Counted from the stretch's first letter, positions 8,727 to 17,925 are shown. The stretch is 64,000 nucleotides of DNA from Corynebacterium qintianiae (GCF_011038645.2 NZ_CP064955.1:1550001-1614000), one strand, 5' to 3'. Notes: generated by a model not told the origin, from the letters alone. Translations and numbers: made by a program.

Positions 8727-10337
8727 ATGTCGGAGAAGACCAACAAAGACGTAGAGACGTTCCTCGAAGTCGAGGTGAAGCTGGCGGTCGACGAGACCAC
8801 CGGCATCCCCGACCTGACGCAACTGCCGGGCGTGGAGGAGATCCTGTCCACCGAGGAGCACAACCTCACGGCGATCTACTACGACACCGAGGATCTACGC
8901 CTGACCCGCGCGAAGATCACGATGCGCCGCCGCACCGGGGGCGACGATGACGGCTGGCACCTCAAGCTCCCGTCGGGTGCAAACCGCACCGAGATGCGTG
9001 CGGAACTGGACAGCCCCTCCGAGATCCCGGCCGAGCTGACGAACAACGTGCGCGCGATCGTGCGTACCGCGGAGCTCGCTCCCATCGCGCAGGTGGACAA
9101 CCGCCGCGTGGTCACCTCCCTCGGCTCCGCCACCGGGGAGAAGGTCGCCGAGTTCTGCGACGACCACGTCACCGCGTGGTCGCTGCTGCCGGGTGGCGAA
9201 CGCGCCACGTGGCGCGAGTGGGAAGTCGAGCTCAGCGACTTCACCGCCGGCACCGAGGCGGGTGCGGAGCTGATCCATCAGGCGACGAACTTCCTCATCT
9301 CCTCCGGCGCCCGCAAATCTTCCTCCCCGTCGAAGCTGTTCACCGCGCTGGGCGACTCGATCCACTCCGCGCCGCTGCCGCCGCACCTGCAGGAGACAGA
9401 CCTGGACCCGGAGTCCCCGGAGGGCGCGGTTGTCGAAGCACTGCGCGGCCACCGCGACGCAATCGTGAACTGGGACCCGCGGGTACGCGCCAATGAGTGG
9501 GACTCCGTGCACCAGATGCGCGTGTCCACCCGCGAGATGCGCTCGCTGTTGGAAACGTTCGAGGGCATCCTCGAGGGCGACCAGCTGGGCCACCTCGAGT
9601 CCGAGCTGAAGGACATTGCTGCCACCCTGGGCGTGGCCCGCGACGCGGAGGTCGTGGAGGAGCGCTTCGTCGAGCTGCTCGAGTCCGACGAGACCGGTCT
9701 TGTCGACGCCGCCGCGGCCGAGCACATCCGCGGCGACATGCGCGCCGACTACGAGGCCGCCCACGCCGAGATCGTTGACATGCTCAACTCCGAGCGCTTC
9801 CTCACGCTTCTCGACGACATCGACGCCCTGCTGGCCGAGCCGCCGGTAAGCCCGGAGATCACCGCACCCGCCGAAGCGAAGAAGGGCGCGAAAGGCTCGA
9901 AGGGCTCGAAGGGCATCCTCTACGAACACCTCGCCGAGGGGTTCAAGAAGGTGGCCAAGCGCCACGCGAAGGTGCAGGAGCACTACCACGACACCGAGCT
10001 GCCGCTGCACGACCGCGAGGACTACGTCCACGACGTGCGCAAGGCCGCGAAGAAGTTGCGCTACGCCGCCGTCGCCGCCGAAGGCGCGGGTGTGAAGTCG
10101 GGTCGCCTGGCCAAGGCCTGCAAGACGCTCCAGTCCCTGCTGGGCGATTTCCAGGACGCCGTGACCTCGCGCGACCGCATCCAGCGCCTCGCCAACGAGG
10201 CCCGGGAACGAGGCGAGGACACCTTCGCCTACGGCATGCTGTACCAGCGCGAGCTCGCGCGCGGCGAGCAGGCGCTGGAGGGTTACGAGTCCGCGATCCG
10301 GGACGTGAAGAAGGCGTTTTCGAAGATCAAGGCGTAA
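8727..10337 (+). CDS. CYTH and CHAD domain protein
   Basis: 536 residues from ATG 8727, preceded by GAAAGG at a normal spacing; the in-frame ATG at 8691 is not needed. The N-terminal CYTH (triphosphate tunnel) domain starts with the ExExK motif (FLEVEVKLAV) and has further basic strands (RLTRAKITMRRR). From about residue 240 a CHAD helical domain follows, with conserved HQMRVSTREMRSLLE and HDVRKAAKKLRYA; CHAD binds polyphosphate. A Lys/Gly/Ser-rich insert (KKGAKGSKGSKG) splits the CHAD region. It probably hydrolyses or binds inorganic triphosphate or polyphosphate. The stop abuts the stop of the convergent 68-aa gene. Confidence 0.9.
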   Translation: MSEKTNKDVETFLEVEVKLAVDETTGIPDLTQLPGVEEILSTEEHNLTAIYYDTEDLRLTRAKITMRRRTGGDDDGWHLKLPSGANRTEMRAELDSPSEIPAELTNNVRAIVRTAELAPIAQVDNRRVVTSLGSATGEKVAEFCDDHVTAWSLLPGGERATWREWEVELSDFTAGTEAGAELIHQATNFLISSGARKSSSPSKLFTALGDSIHSAPLPPHLQETDLDPESPEGAVVEALRGHRDAIVNWDPRVRANEWDSVHQMRVSTREMRSLLETFEGILEGDQLGHLESELKDIAATLGVARDAEVVEERFVELLESDETGLVDAAAAEHIRGDMRADYEAAHAEIVDMLNSERFLTLLDDIDALLAEPPVSPEITAPAEAKKGAKGSKGSKGILYEHLAEGFKKVAKRHAKVQEHYHDTELPLHDREDYVHDVRKAAKKLRYAAVAAEGAGVKSGRLAKACKTLQSLLGDFQDAVTSRDRIQRLANEARERGEDTFAYGMLYQRELARGEQALEGYESAIRDVKKAFSKIKA

Positions 10338-10544
10338 CTACTTTTCCCAGGAGGCCGGCTTGCCCCAGTTCGCGTCGGCCTCCTCGACGGCGTCGGCCTG
10401 CTTGTTGCGCTCTTTGGCGTTCTGGATAGCCGCTTCTGCCTCTTCACGAGTGGCGTAGGGGCCCATGCGCTCGTCCCAGGTGGCCTCCTTGCCCTGGGTG
10501 ACCTCGCCGGTGGACGGGTTGTAGTAGAACTGCTCGTCAGCCAT
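10338..10544 (-). CDS. Small SPOR-like conserved actinobacterial protein, 68 aa
   Basis: The protein begins MADEQFYYNPSTGEVTQGK and contains MGPYATREEAEAAI, a short motif like the SPOR-type repeat (GPYxTRxEA) seen in small proteins near glnA/panB in actinobacteria. It is highly charged, has no signal peptide and ends in a Trp-containing tail (NWGKPASWEK). GAGCAGAAATGG gives a weak ribosome site. It is convergent to CYTH-CHAD with zero gap. Function unknown; SPOR assignment rests on this motif only. Confidence 0.75.
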   Translation of the reverse strand: MADEQFYYNPSTGEVTQGKEATWDERMGPYATREEAEAAIQNAKERNKQADAVEEADANWGKPASWEK

Positions 10545-10644
10545 TTCTGCTCCTTATCTCTCTGTTGGGTAGAGCCCAGACTACCCGCCGCGGGCGTTGG
10601 TAGTCTGGGCCAAAACTACCTCTGAAAGTTAAGGGTGTATGTTC

Positions 10645-11877
10645 ATGGCTGTGTGGTCCCCCGAATCCCCGTCCAGCGCAGAGCGCGCCGCGGCGCTGCA
10701 TGAAAAGGTTACGGGCCGCGCCCCGGCAACGGTCGCCTCCGCGCCGGCGACGTGGGTGCTGATCGGGGAGAACGTCGACCACTTCGGCGGAGTCACCGTG
10801 GTCGGCTTGTCCCACCAGCGAGTCTCGGCGGCCGTGTCCCCGCGCCCCGACGACGTTTTGCGCGTGACGGTGCGCGCGGCCGGAGGCTTCTCGCTCTCCG
10901 AGGAGACCGCGCTCGCCTCGCTTGTCGACGCCCCCCTTCCCGCGCCCACCGCCCCCCTCGAGAACCGGGCGCTGCGGCGCGTTGCAGGGTTGGTACAGAC
11001 CTTGACTTCCCGGCAAGTCTTACCCCGGGACACCGCGGGACTGGATATCACAATCGCCTCCGACATCACGGCCGGTGGCGGCCTCGGCGCCCTCTACGCC
11101 GGTGACACCGCGCTGGCCTTGGCGCTGGCGGACCTCGCCGGCGCCGACGAGCTCGACGAAGCACCCACCCGGGCCCGTCTCGCCGAGATCTGCTCCGCGG
11201 CCGCCAGCTCACATTCGTCCCTGTCCATCCTCCGCGCGCGCCACACCGCCGCGCTGCGCGGCCAGGGCGACTCCGTCTGCGTGATCGACTACGCGGACGG
11301 CTCCGTCACCCACGCCCCCCACCCGGGCAAGCTCGGCGTGCGCATTTTCTCCGTCGCCCGCTCCCTCGGCGCCCCGCACGGTGACCAGGCCGAGCGCATC
11401 ACCGCCCGGCGCACCTTTATCGATGACGCCTGCACGAACTTCGGCGTGGCCTCCCTGCGCCAGTTGCCGAACGCCGTTGAGCGCGTCGTCGAGTGGGTCG
11501 AGGCACGCCGCGAGGTGTCCGGCCCAGACACCGCCCCCGATCCGGAGAAGGCCCGCGAGTGGGTGCGCTACTGCGAAACGGAGACGCTGCGCTCCCTCGC
11601 CGCGGCGAAGGCGCTGCGCTCGCGACGCAGCGACGAACTGTTCACCCTGCTCAACTCCCCGTCCGAGGCCCACGACATTGAGACCCCGGACGACCTGGTC
11701 GCGCTCGCGCTGGAGCGCGGCGCCGTTTCGGCCCGACCCGCCGCGGCCGGCATGTCCCAGGCTGTCATTGCGTTCGTGCCGTTGCGCGGCGCTGACGCGT
11801 TCTTAGAGGCGATGGGGGCGGACTTTGAGGTCGTGGAGGTCAGCCCGGGCGTTGTCGCGGGCGTCGATAAGCTTTAG
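10645..11877 (+). CDS. Galactokinase-like GHMP protein with degenerate motifs
   Basis: About 410 residues. ATG 10645 sits 9 nt after AAGGG; ATG 10639 two codons earlier is too close to that site. The N-terminus resembles the galactokinase signature, but reads TWVLIGENVDHFGGV instead of the normal GRVNLIGEHTDYNxG. The GHMP ATP loop PxGxGLSSSAAL is replaced by ITAGGGLGALYAGDTALALA, with no Ser run. The C-terminal GHMP motif is only weakly visible (MSQAVIAFVP). It is therefore probably not an active galactokinase, and may have a binding or other role. The stop overlaps the convergent ribonuclease gene by 4 bp. It carries a GCTTATCGACG word at its 3' end (11862-11872, reverse). Confidence 0.75.
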   Translation: MAVWSPESPSSAERAAALHEKVTGRAPATVASAPATWVLIGENVDHFGGVTVVGLSHQRVSAAVSPRPDDVLRVTVRAAGGFSLSEETALASLVDAPLPAPTAPLENRALRRVAGLVQTLTSRQVLPRDTAGLDITIASDITAGGGLGALYAGDTALALALADLAGADELDEAPTRARLAEICSAAASSHSSLSILRARHTAALRGQGDSVCVIDYADGSVTHAPHPGKLGVRIFSVARSLGAPHGDQAERITARRTFIDDACTNFGVASLRQLPNAVERVVEWVEARREVSGPDTAPDPEKAREWVRYCETETLRSLAAAKALRSRRSDELFTLLNSPSEAHDIETPDDLVALALERGAVSARPAAAGMSQAVIAFVPLRGADAFLEAMGADFEVVEVSPGVVAGVDKL

Positions 11878-13271
11878 TCCGCCGGCCAGGCGAAGGCAAC
11901 CTCGCGTTCCTCGACGCTCGCGCGGATGAGGCTCACGCTCGTTTCGCCGCCCTCCTCCGGGCGGCCGAGGCACGGCGCGAGCACCGGGGGGTTGATGACG
12001 AATATGCGCGACTCGTCCTGCTGTTCCTGCGTCTTAAGCACAACGGCCTCGAAGTTGTGCCCGAGCCACGGCCTGAGCACCGTCGCCTCGGTGAGGTTCA
12101 GGCACGCGCGGTCGACCGTGTTGGCCAGCTGAGAGGTGCGCCCCATCGTCTTGACAACCTGGTTCGCCCCCTCCTTCACCCACGCGGGAGGCTCGGTGCC
12201 GGCGCAGATGGCGAGACAGACCTCGGTGGCGTAGCGGTCGATCAGCCTCCGCAGAGGCGCGGTGACGTGAGAGTAATACCCGCCGATGCCGGCATGGACC
12301 TCCGGTTCCTTCTCCTCCAGGTTGATGTACCCGGAGCCGCGCAGGAGCTTCTGCGCCTCGCGCATCACCGCCATTCCGCGCGGGGTGTCCGCATCCACGC
12401 GAGCGAGGAACTCGCCGACCGGCTCGTCGCCGATCGCGTAGCCCAGGTTGCGCACCTCGGTGCGGAACTCCTCCTCCGCGCCCTCGTTCGCGGGGCTCAG
12501 GATGCGCAGGAAACCCTTGCCCGCGTCCACCATCATCTGCCCGGCAACCATGCCTGTGAGCAGGGAAATCTCGGAGTTGTAGTCCATCACGGGGTGGCGC
12601 GGCTCGATGACGAGCTCGAATCGCCCGCCCTCGGTCTCCACCACGCGCACGCTGGGCAGGCGCAGGTTCACGGCCTCGCGCCGCTGCGAGCTCGCCTGGC
12701 GCAGCTTGCCTACCTCGGGCAGCTCGCTTATCGACGCATGCACCTCGCCCCGGTCAACCCCCTCCTGCACCTCGTCGTAGTCGAGGCGCGCCCGGCTGCG
12801 CACCAGGGCCCTCTCCACGAACGCACCGCTCACCTCACCTTTCGCGTCGAGGTGGAACGTCCACATCACCGCGGGGCGATCGACGTCGGGCAGCAGCGAC
12901 GCCGAGCCCTCGCTCAGCTCCGGCGGGTGGAGTCGGGCCGGCTCGTCCGGGAGGTAGATCGTCTGGCCGCGCTTGAGTGACTCGCGCCTGACCTGGTTGT
13001 CGTCACCCTCCACGAACGCGGCGACGTCCGCGATGGCGTAGAGAACTGTGTAACCGTCCCCGGCCTTCTCGATGTACACCGCCTGGTCCAGGTCCATGGA
13101 ACCGGGCGGGTCGATGGTGACGAACGGGATGCTCCGGGCGTCGGTACGCTCGCGCGCGTGCTTGTCGGTGAGCGCGGACGCTTCCTCGTGCAGTTCAGCG
13201 CTGAAATCCGTGGGCACGTCGAGCTCCCGCGCGATGTCTCGGAAGTTCAGGGGCGCCGCATACAGTTTCAT
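11874..13271 (-). CDS. RNB-domain (RNase II/R-like) ribonuclease
   Basis: 465 residues from ATG 13271 (MKLYAAPLNF...); the longer frame upstream runs through repeat sequence. The RNB core is clear: FVTIDPPGSMDLDQAVYIEK carries the metal-binding Asp cluster, and VLYAIADVAAFVEGD follows; GIGGYYSHVTAPLRRLIDRY is the conserved C-terminal RNB signature. It lacks the N-terminal cold-shock domains and an S1 domain of RNase R, so it is a short RNB protein of the actinobacterial type. It should degrade RNA 3' to 5'. Three genes around it converge or are separate, so it appears monocistronic. Confidence 0.9.
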   Translation of the reverse strand: MKLYAAPLNFRDIARELDVPTDFSAELHEEASALTDKHARERTDARSIPFVTIDPPGSMDLDQAVYIEKAGDGYTVLYAIADVAAFVEGDDNQVRRESLKRGQTIYLPDEPARLHPPELSEGSASLLPDVDRPAVMWTFHLDAKGEVSGAFVERALVRSRARLDYDEVQEGVDRGEVHASISELPEVGKLRQASSQRREAVNLRLPSVRVVETEGGRFELVIEPRHPVMDYNSEISLLTGMVAGQMMVDAGKGFLRILSPANEGAEEEFRTEVRNLGYAIGDEPVGEFLARVDADTPRGMAVMREAQKLLRGSGYINLEEKEPEVHAGIGGYYSHVTAPLRRLIDRYATEVCLAICAGTEPPAWVKEGANQVVKTMGRTSQLANTVDRACLNLTEATVLRPWLGHNFEAVVLKTQEQQDESRIFVINPPVLAPCLGRPEEGGETSVSLIRASVEEREVAFAWPAD

Positions 13272-13337
13272 AGCCCGCCATTGTTGCAAAGTTCCGCCCG
13301 GCGCGCAGGGTGCGGGTGCGCTGTCTTCTTCTCCACT

Positions 13338-13416
13338 CCGCCTCAACTTTTCCGGGTAAACTGTCTGCCCTTCCGCCTCAACTTTCTGCAATTTCGGGGT
13401 GGAATGGTTTAGGCGG
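13338..13416. repeat. Inverted repeat B, copy 1 (3' side of DUF559-like gene)
   Basis: A ~79-bp sequence whose reverse complement recurs at 14426-14503. It includes AACTTTTCCGGGTAAACTGT (13345-13364, exact 20 of 20 match to the other copy) and a second part with its own imperfect palindrome: CCGCCTCAAC at 13373-13382 and GTTTAGGCGG at 13407-13416. The last codons and TAA of the nuclease gene (13409-13411) lie in the outer arm, so the gene end and the repeat are physically joined. Confidence 0.85.
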
Positions 13417-14359
13417 AACCGGAATCGGGCCCCGGCGCGTTCTCCGGCGCGTCCCCCGGCCGAGCCCTGCGCGCCTGGCGAGCGCGCTCGATATCCCGCA
13501 ACACCTCGTCCATGTGCTTGATCAAATCCTCCGGATACACGCGGATGAACACGTAACCCAGGTTCGTCAGCGCACGCTCGCGATCGCGTTCCCGCAACAG
13601 CACCTCCGCTGTGCGCTCGGCGTACTTGGAGCGGCCGTCGATCTCCAGGATCAGGAAGTCGTCGAAAAGAAAGTCGGGCCGGAAACCGCCGATCGTCCTC
13701 TGAAACTCCCACCCGGTGACCGCGCGCTGGATCAGTTCGGCGCGCATGAGGCTCTCGTACGGCGACTCGGACAGGCATGTCGCGTGCGCCACGCACACCA
13801 AAACGGTCTTTTTGCCCACGAACCGCCCCATGCGATGGACCTCCTGCAGGATGTGGTCTCGCTGGTAGCCCCGCGCAAGCAGCCAATCTGCGGCGATAAT
13901 CCCCTCCCTGAAGCCGTGGTAGCGGGCGATGTCGATGAATGTCCTCACGTCGGTTGTCGTGCGCACCCCGTGCAACATAACAAGCTCGTCATCGCGGAAC
14001 GTCGCTTCACGGTAGCGAACGCCGGGCATGCGCTTGCTTGCCGACGGCGTGCCCCCGCTCGGCAGCGCCACCTCCACCACCCCGCCGTACCGGTGGAGGA
14101 TCCACATGCCACGCAGTGCGGCCGCGGCCCGTGACACGACCGCGCCTTTGTACATGCCGAGCCCGATGGCTACCGCGCGTAGGGCGTACGCGCGCCACGG
14201 TGCCAGCTCGTCGTAAACCTGCTTCGGCAGAACCCGTGTCGGCGCCAGGTAGACGTATTTTCCATCAGCGAGGTCTCGGCGGACCTCTAGGTCGTTTTTG
14301 CTCAGGGCGCGGGTGTTGCGGATCAGTTCCAGCAGCTCGTAGAAGTTTTTCTCCCCCAT
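13409..14359 (-). CDS. AbiEi-like / DUF559 (Vsr-type fold) protein, 316 aa
   Basis: ATG 14359 start (MGEKNFYELLELIRNTRALS). The N-terminal ~90 residues look like the winged-helix antitoxin domain found in AbiEi-type proteins (KNDLEVRRDLADGKYVYLAP). The C-terminal part, about residues 195-285, has the Vsr/DUF559 endonuclease layout: SPYESLMRAELI, then FRPDFLFDDFLILEIDGRSKY (PD-(D/E)xK-like Asp and Glu-x-Asp) and an R-x-R-x-R-x-L helix before a VFIRVYPED strand. No toxin partner gene is adjacent, so a classical two-gene AbiE system is unlikely. The gene is bracketed by the inverted repeats at 13338-13416 and 14426-14503. GC content is near that of the core. Confidence 0.75.
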   Translation of the reverse strand: MGEKNFYELLELIRNTRALSKNDLEVRRDLADGKYVYLAPTRVLPKQVYDELAPWRAYALRAVAIGLGMYKGAVVSRAAAALRGMWILHRYGGVVEVALPSGGTPSASKRMPGVRYREATFRDDELVMLHGVRTTTDVRTFIDIARYHGFREGIIAADWLLARGYQRDHILQEVHRMGRFVGKKTVLVCVAHATCLSESPYESLMRAELIQRAVTGWEFQRTIGGFRPDFLFDDFLILEIDGRSKYAERTAEVLLRERDRERALTNLGYVFIRVYPEDLIKHMDEVLRDIERARQARRARPGDAPENAPGPDSGSA

Positions 14360-14425
14360 GCGCTACACCCTTGCACGTATTTCTGGCGGTGTCTCGGCCC
14401 GCGCGTGTGCCTGTGGACAACTTTT

Positions 14426-14503
14426 CCCCTAAACTTCTCCACCCCGAACTTGCTGCGAGTTTAGGCGGAGGGCGCCACAGTTTACCCGGAAAAGTTTAGG
14501 GCG
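14426..14503. repeat. Inverted repeat B, copy 2 (5' side of DUF559-like gene)
   Basis: The inverted partner of 13338-13416. The 20-bp block ACAGTTTACCCGGAAAAGTT lies at 14477-14496 and is the exact reverse complement of 13345-13364. The inner palindrome spans CCCCTAAACT (from 14426) to AGTTTAGGCGG (to 14468) and keeps the central CCACCCCGAA / TTCGGGGTGG block. It lies between the nuclease gene start and the 3' end of rnpB. Confidence 0.85.
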
Positions 14504-14552
14504 AGCATCCACAGGCGCGCACGAGCGCACAGGCGCTCACGCGCAAACACAG

Positions 14553-14961
<409 letters not shown>

Positions 14962-14967
14962 AAAAGA

Positions 14968-14973
14968 ACTATA
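14968..14973 (-). promoter_or_regulatory. -10 element of rnpB
   Basis: TATAGT on the minus strand, inside GTAGAGTATAGTTC, 7 bp before the inferred 5' end of RNase P RNA. The promoter upstream part must lie within the end of the RNase H-phosphatase gene, whose stop is at 14976. No good -35 hexamer is visible, which is common in corynebacteria. Confidence 0.55.
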
Positions 14974-14975
14974 CT

Positions 14976-16088
14976 CTACCGGTGGTGCGCGACGTCGTTT
15001 ACGCAGCGTACAACGCCAAAGTCGCCGTAAAACTCGACCACCGACACGCTCGCCAGGTCGAGGAAGATGTGCTTGAACGCCTCCGCACCCACCCCGAGCG
15101 CCTGCCTAATCACGGACTTCACCGGCGTCATGTGCGTGACCACCAGCACGGTCCCGCCCTCGTACTTCTCCTGCAGCGCCAGCCGCGCGCGGGTAACGCG
15201 GCGGTGCAGCGCGGCCAGCGACTCCCCGTTCGGCGGGGCCGCGCTTGTCGACGCCTGCCACGCGTCAAACTCTTCCCCAAACCGCTCCACGCACTCAGCG
15301 CGCGACAAGCCCTCAAAGTCGCCGTAGTCCATTTCGCGGAACCCCTCGGCGGTCTCGACCTCGGAGACGGTGATACCGAGGGCGGCGGCGCACGCCTCGG
15401 CGGTCTGGCGGGCCCGGGTTTGTGGGGAGGTGACGATGGCATCGATGGAACCCATCGCGGCGACGGCCTGGGCGGCGCGCTCTGCCTGTTCCACGCCGAC
15501 GTCGGTAAGCGCGGGATCTGAGGAACCGGAGTAGAGCTTGGCGGCGGAGTGCTCCGTCTGGCCGTGGCGCAGCAGGACAAAACGGGTGCGGGGGGCGTCC
15601 GTGCCCGACCAGTGCGCGGGGCCGGCGACGACGTGCTGTTTCCCCGGACTCGGAGCAGCCCCGACGACCCCGGGCTTGGCACCTTTCGCGGCGGCGTCCA
15701 TCGCCACGTTGGACAGCTCATCGGCCTTCTTGTTCTTGGCGCGCGGAACCCAGTTGTACGACACGGAGCTGAAGCCGGCGGCCAGGCCGCGGGCGACTAG
15801 CGCGAGCTCCTTCATGTCGGGGTGCTTGATCTTCCAGCGCCCGGACATCTGCTCGACGACGAGCTCGGAGTCCATGTAGACCTCCACGGAGGTTGCGCCG
15901 AGGTCGCGGGCGGCTTCGAGGCCGCGCAGCAGGCCGTGGTACTCGGCGACGTTGTTGGAGGACTTCTGGCCCACCACGTAAGCAACCTCGGCGAGGGTCT
16001 CGCCGTCGGGCCCGTAAACAACGGAACCGGAGCCGGCCACGCCAGGGTTACCCCGCGAACCGCCGTCGGTGTAGACCTTTACCTGCAT
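14976..16088 (-). CDS. Bifunctional RNase HI / histidine phosphatase
   Basis: 370 residues. Residues 1-135 are RNase HI: KVYTDGGSRGNPGVAGSG holds the first Asp, EYHGLLRGLEAA the Glu and MDSELVVEQMSGRWKIKH the next Asp. After a Pro/Gly linker, residues ~165-370 are a histidine phosphatase (phosphoglycerate-mutase fold) with FVLLRHGQTEHS (catalytic RHG), REMDYGDFEG and VVTHMTPVK. Such fusions are known in mycobacteria and corynebacteria, with the phosphatase half related to CobC or acid phosphatases. It is the last of a tight run (zinc-ribbon gene ends 3 bp before), so probably cotranscribed from 17.9 kb down. Confidence 0.93.
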   Translation of the reverse strand: MQVKVYTDGGSRGNPGVAGSGSVVYGPDGETLAEVAYVVGQKSSNNVAEYHGLLRGLEAARDLGATSVEVYMDSELVVEQMSGRWKIKHPDMKELALVARGLAAGFSSVSYNWVPRAKNKKADELSNVAMDAAAKGAKPGVVGAAPSPGKQHVVAGPAHWSGTDAPRTRFVLLRHGQTEHSAAKLYSGSSDPALTDVGVEQAERAAQAVAAMGSIDAIVTSPQTRARQTAEACAAALGITVSEVETAEGFREMDYGDFEGLSRAECVERFGEEFDAWQASTSAAPPNGESLAALHRRVTRARLALQEKYEGGTVLVVTHMTPVKSVIRQALGVGAEAFKHIFLDLASVSVVEFYGDFGVVRCVNDVAHHR

Positions 16089-16091
16089 CGC

Positions 16092-16775
16092 CTACTCCCC
16101 CGGGGCCACGCGAACGAGCAGCGCGCCGCAGTTCGGGCAGGTGGGCAGCTCGTCGGCGTCAGCGGAAAGGACGTGGGAGCGCTCGGCCTGCGGCAGGGTG
16201 ATGAAGCAGGAGTTGCAGGTGCGGCCGTTGAATGCGGCGGCACCGATGTCGTCGTAAAGCGAGAGGACGTCGGCGGGCAGCTTCGCGCGCAGCGCGTCCG
16301 TGTCAACCAGGACGGGTCCGGGCGCGGCGTCGGCGGCGCGGCGGGCAAGCTCGACCTTGCGGTCAATCTCGTCGAGACGCGCACCGTGGATATCGCGGTT
16401 GTTGCGCAGCGCCTTGACCTCGCCGTGAGCCTCCTTGAGCTCGTAGTAGAGGTCGGCCAGGCGCGACTTCGCGGCGTAGCGGTCGTGCTCCAGGTCCTTC
16501 CGGCGCTCCGGGTCGGTCTCGGCGGTGAGCTGGCGCTTGTCGTCCAGGTCACGCTTTTTCAGCTTGCGCTCGTCCTCCTGGATACGCAGGATATCCAGCT
16601 CGAGGTCGTCGACGGCCATCTGCGCCGCCGCGGCGGCGGATGCGAGGCGCTCACGCTGGGCCAGCAGATCAGCGAGTTCCTTCTCCTCCGGGCTCTGGCG
16701 CGTCGGGTGCGCCTGCGCTCGGTCGGCGTTTGCAAGCTCGAGCAGGACCTGCTGCAGGTCGGGCGAGAGGTTCAC
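16092..16775 (-). CDS. Coiled-coil protein with C-terminal C4 zinc ribbon
   Basis: 227 residues from GTG 16775 (VNLSPDLQQVLLELANADRA). A long charged helical coiled coil (about residues 10-170, many EKELADLL, KLKKRDLDDK-type runs) precedes a zinc ribbon with CNSC and CPNC pairs (AFNGRTCNSCFITLP, LPTCPNCGALLVRV). This is the actinobacterial DUF164/CT398-like family, proposed to bind nucleic acid or to act as a scaffold. It is 3 bp from the RNase H gene and 13 bp after the NIF3-like gene, suggesting one operon. Confidence 0.88.
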   Translation of the reverse strand: MNLSPDLQQVLLELANADRAQAHPTRQSPEEKELADLLAQRERLASAAAAAQMAVDDLELDILRIQEDERKLKKRDLDDKRQLTAETDPERRKDLEHDRYAAKSRLADLYYELKEAHGEVKALRNNRDIHGARLDEIDRKVELARRAADAAPGPVLVDTDALRAKLPADVLSLYDDIGAAAFNGRTCNSCFITLPQAERSHVLSADADELPTCPNCGALLVRVAPGE

Positions 16776-16788
16776 GGCGGTGCTCCTT

Positions 16789-17925
16789 TTAAGTTCGCGG
16801 GTGGGCGGAGACGGTCCAGGGGTCCGTGCGGATGCCGATGATCTCGGTCTCCACGTCCAAAGCCCCAACGATACCTTCCGCCTGCCTGGTCCACGGAAAC
16901 TCCGAGGCCCAGTGCGCTGTGTCGATCACGGCTGGCCCGCCCGCGCGCAGGTGCTCGTCGACGGGGTGGTGGCGCAGGTCCGAGGTGACGTAGACGTCGA
17001 CGCCGAGCTTGGCGACGTCCGCCAGGAACCCGTCGCCGGAGCCCGAGGACACCGCCACCTTCTGCACCATCTGCTCGGGGTCACCGGCGGCGCGGACTCC
17101 CCACGCGGTCTCCGGAAGGGCGTCGGCAACCTGTTGCGTGAACTCGCGCAGAGTCATGGGCGCGGGTAACGTGCCGACGCGCCCGAGCCCGGTCGCTTCC
17201 TCCGGCGCGGTGTCGTCCTCGAGCACGACGATGTCGAAGGCGGGTTCTTCGTAGGGGTGGGCGGAGCGCAGGGCGTCGATAAGCTTTGTGCGCAGGCGGG
17301 AGGGGGCGACGAACTCGACCCGGATCTCGGGCGCGACGGTGTGCTCGCCGACAGTGCCGTCGGCGGGATCCGCGCCTTCCCGGGGAGTGAAGCCGCCGCT
17401 GCCCTCCCAGCGGAAGGAGCAGCGCTCGTAGTCGCCGATCGCCCCTGCACCGGCGCGGAAGAGAGAGTCCATGACGCGGTCCGTGTCGGCGGGCGGGATG
17501 TAGACGCCCCACTTGTCGGTCGCCCTGCGGCGCGTGGGTCGGATTGGGCGGCCCGGCGAGATGCCCACGAGCTCGGCGAGCAGGTCCGACACCCCGGGGC
17601 GCGCCGAATCCGCGTTCGTGTGCGCCGCGAACAGTGCCACCCCGCCGCGCAGCAGGGTGTGGATGACCTTGCCCTTCGGGGTGTCGGCTGCCACCGAAGA
17701 AACCCCGCGCAGCAGCAGCGGGTGGTGCACCACAAGCATCTGCGCCCCCAGCTCCACCGCGCGCTCGGCGACGTCCTGGGTGCAGTCCAGCGCGAAGGCG
17801 ACCTTGCGCACCTCGTCGGCAGGGTCGCCGCAGATCAGGCCCACCTGGTCCCAGTCCTCGGCAAGCTCGGGCGGGTAGGCGGACTCGAGAGCCGCCACGA
17901 CATCAGCCACGGTTGTTTCAGTCAT
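16789..17925 (-). CDS. NIF3-like dinuclear metal centre protein
   Basis: 378 residues, the usual length for bacterial NIF3/YbgI proteins with an inserted domain. Metal-site residues: His in QMLVVHHPLLLRG, His/Asp in LFAAHTNADSARPGV, and the C-terminal DTAHWASEFPW region. The middle ~130-residue insert (GVYIPPADTDRVMDSLFRAGAG...) matches the PII-like domain of longer members. Often annotated GTP cyclohydrolase I type 2, but the true activity is unsettled. The ATG at 17925 is divergent from the HAD gene by 34 bp. It carries a GCTTATCGACG word at 17274-17284. Confidence 0.9.
   Translation of the reverse strand: MTETTVADVVAALESAYPPELAEDWDQVGLICGDPADEVRKVAFALDCTQDVAERAVELGAQMLVVHHPLLLRGVSSVAADTPKGKVIHTLLRGGVALFAAHTNADSARPGVSDLLAELVGISPGRPIRPTRRRATDKWGVYIPPADTDRVMDSLFRAGAGAIGDYERCSFRWEGSGGFTPREGADPADGTVGEHTVAPEIRVEFVAPSRLRTKLIDALRSAHPYEEPAFDIVVLEDDTAPEEATGLGRVGTLPAPMTLREFTQQVADALPETAWGVRAAGDPEQMVQKVAVSSGSGDGFLADVAKLGVDVYVTSDLRHHPVDEHLRAGGPAVIDTAHWASEFPWTRQAEGIVGALDVETEIIGIRTDPWTVSAHPRT

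Noticed and set aside
13409..14359. AbiE toxin-antitoxin pair
   Set aside because: No AbiEii-type nucleotidyltransferase toxin gene is found on either side; the C-terminal part is nuclease-like.
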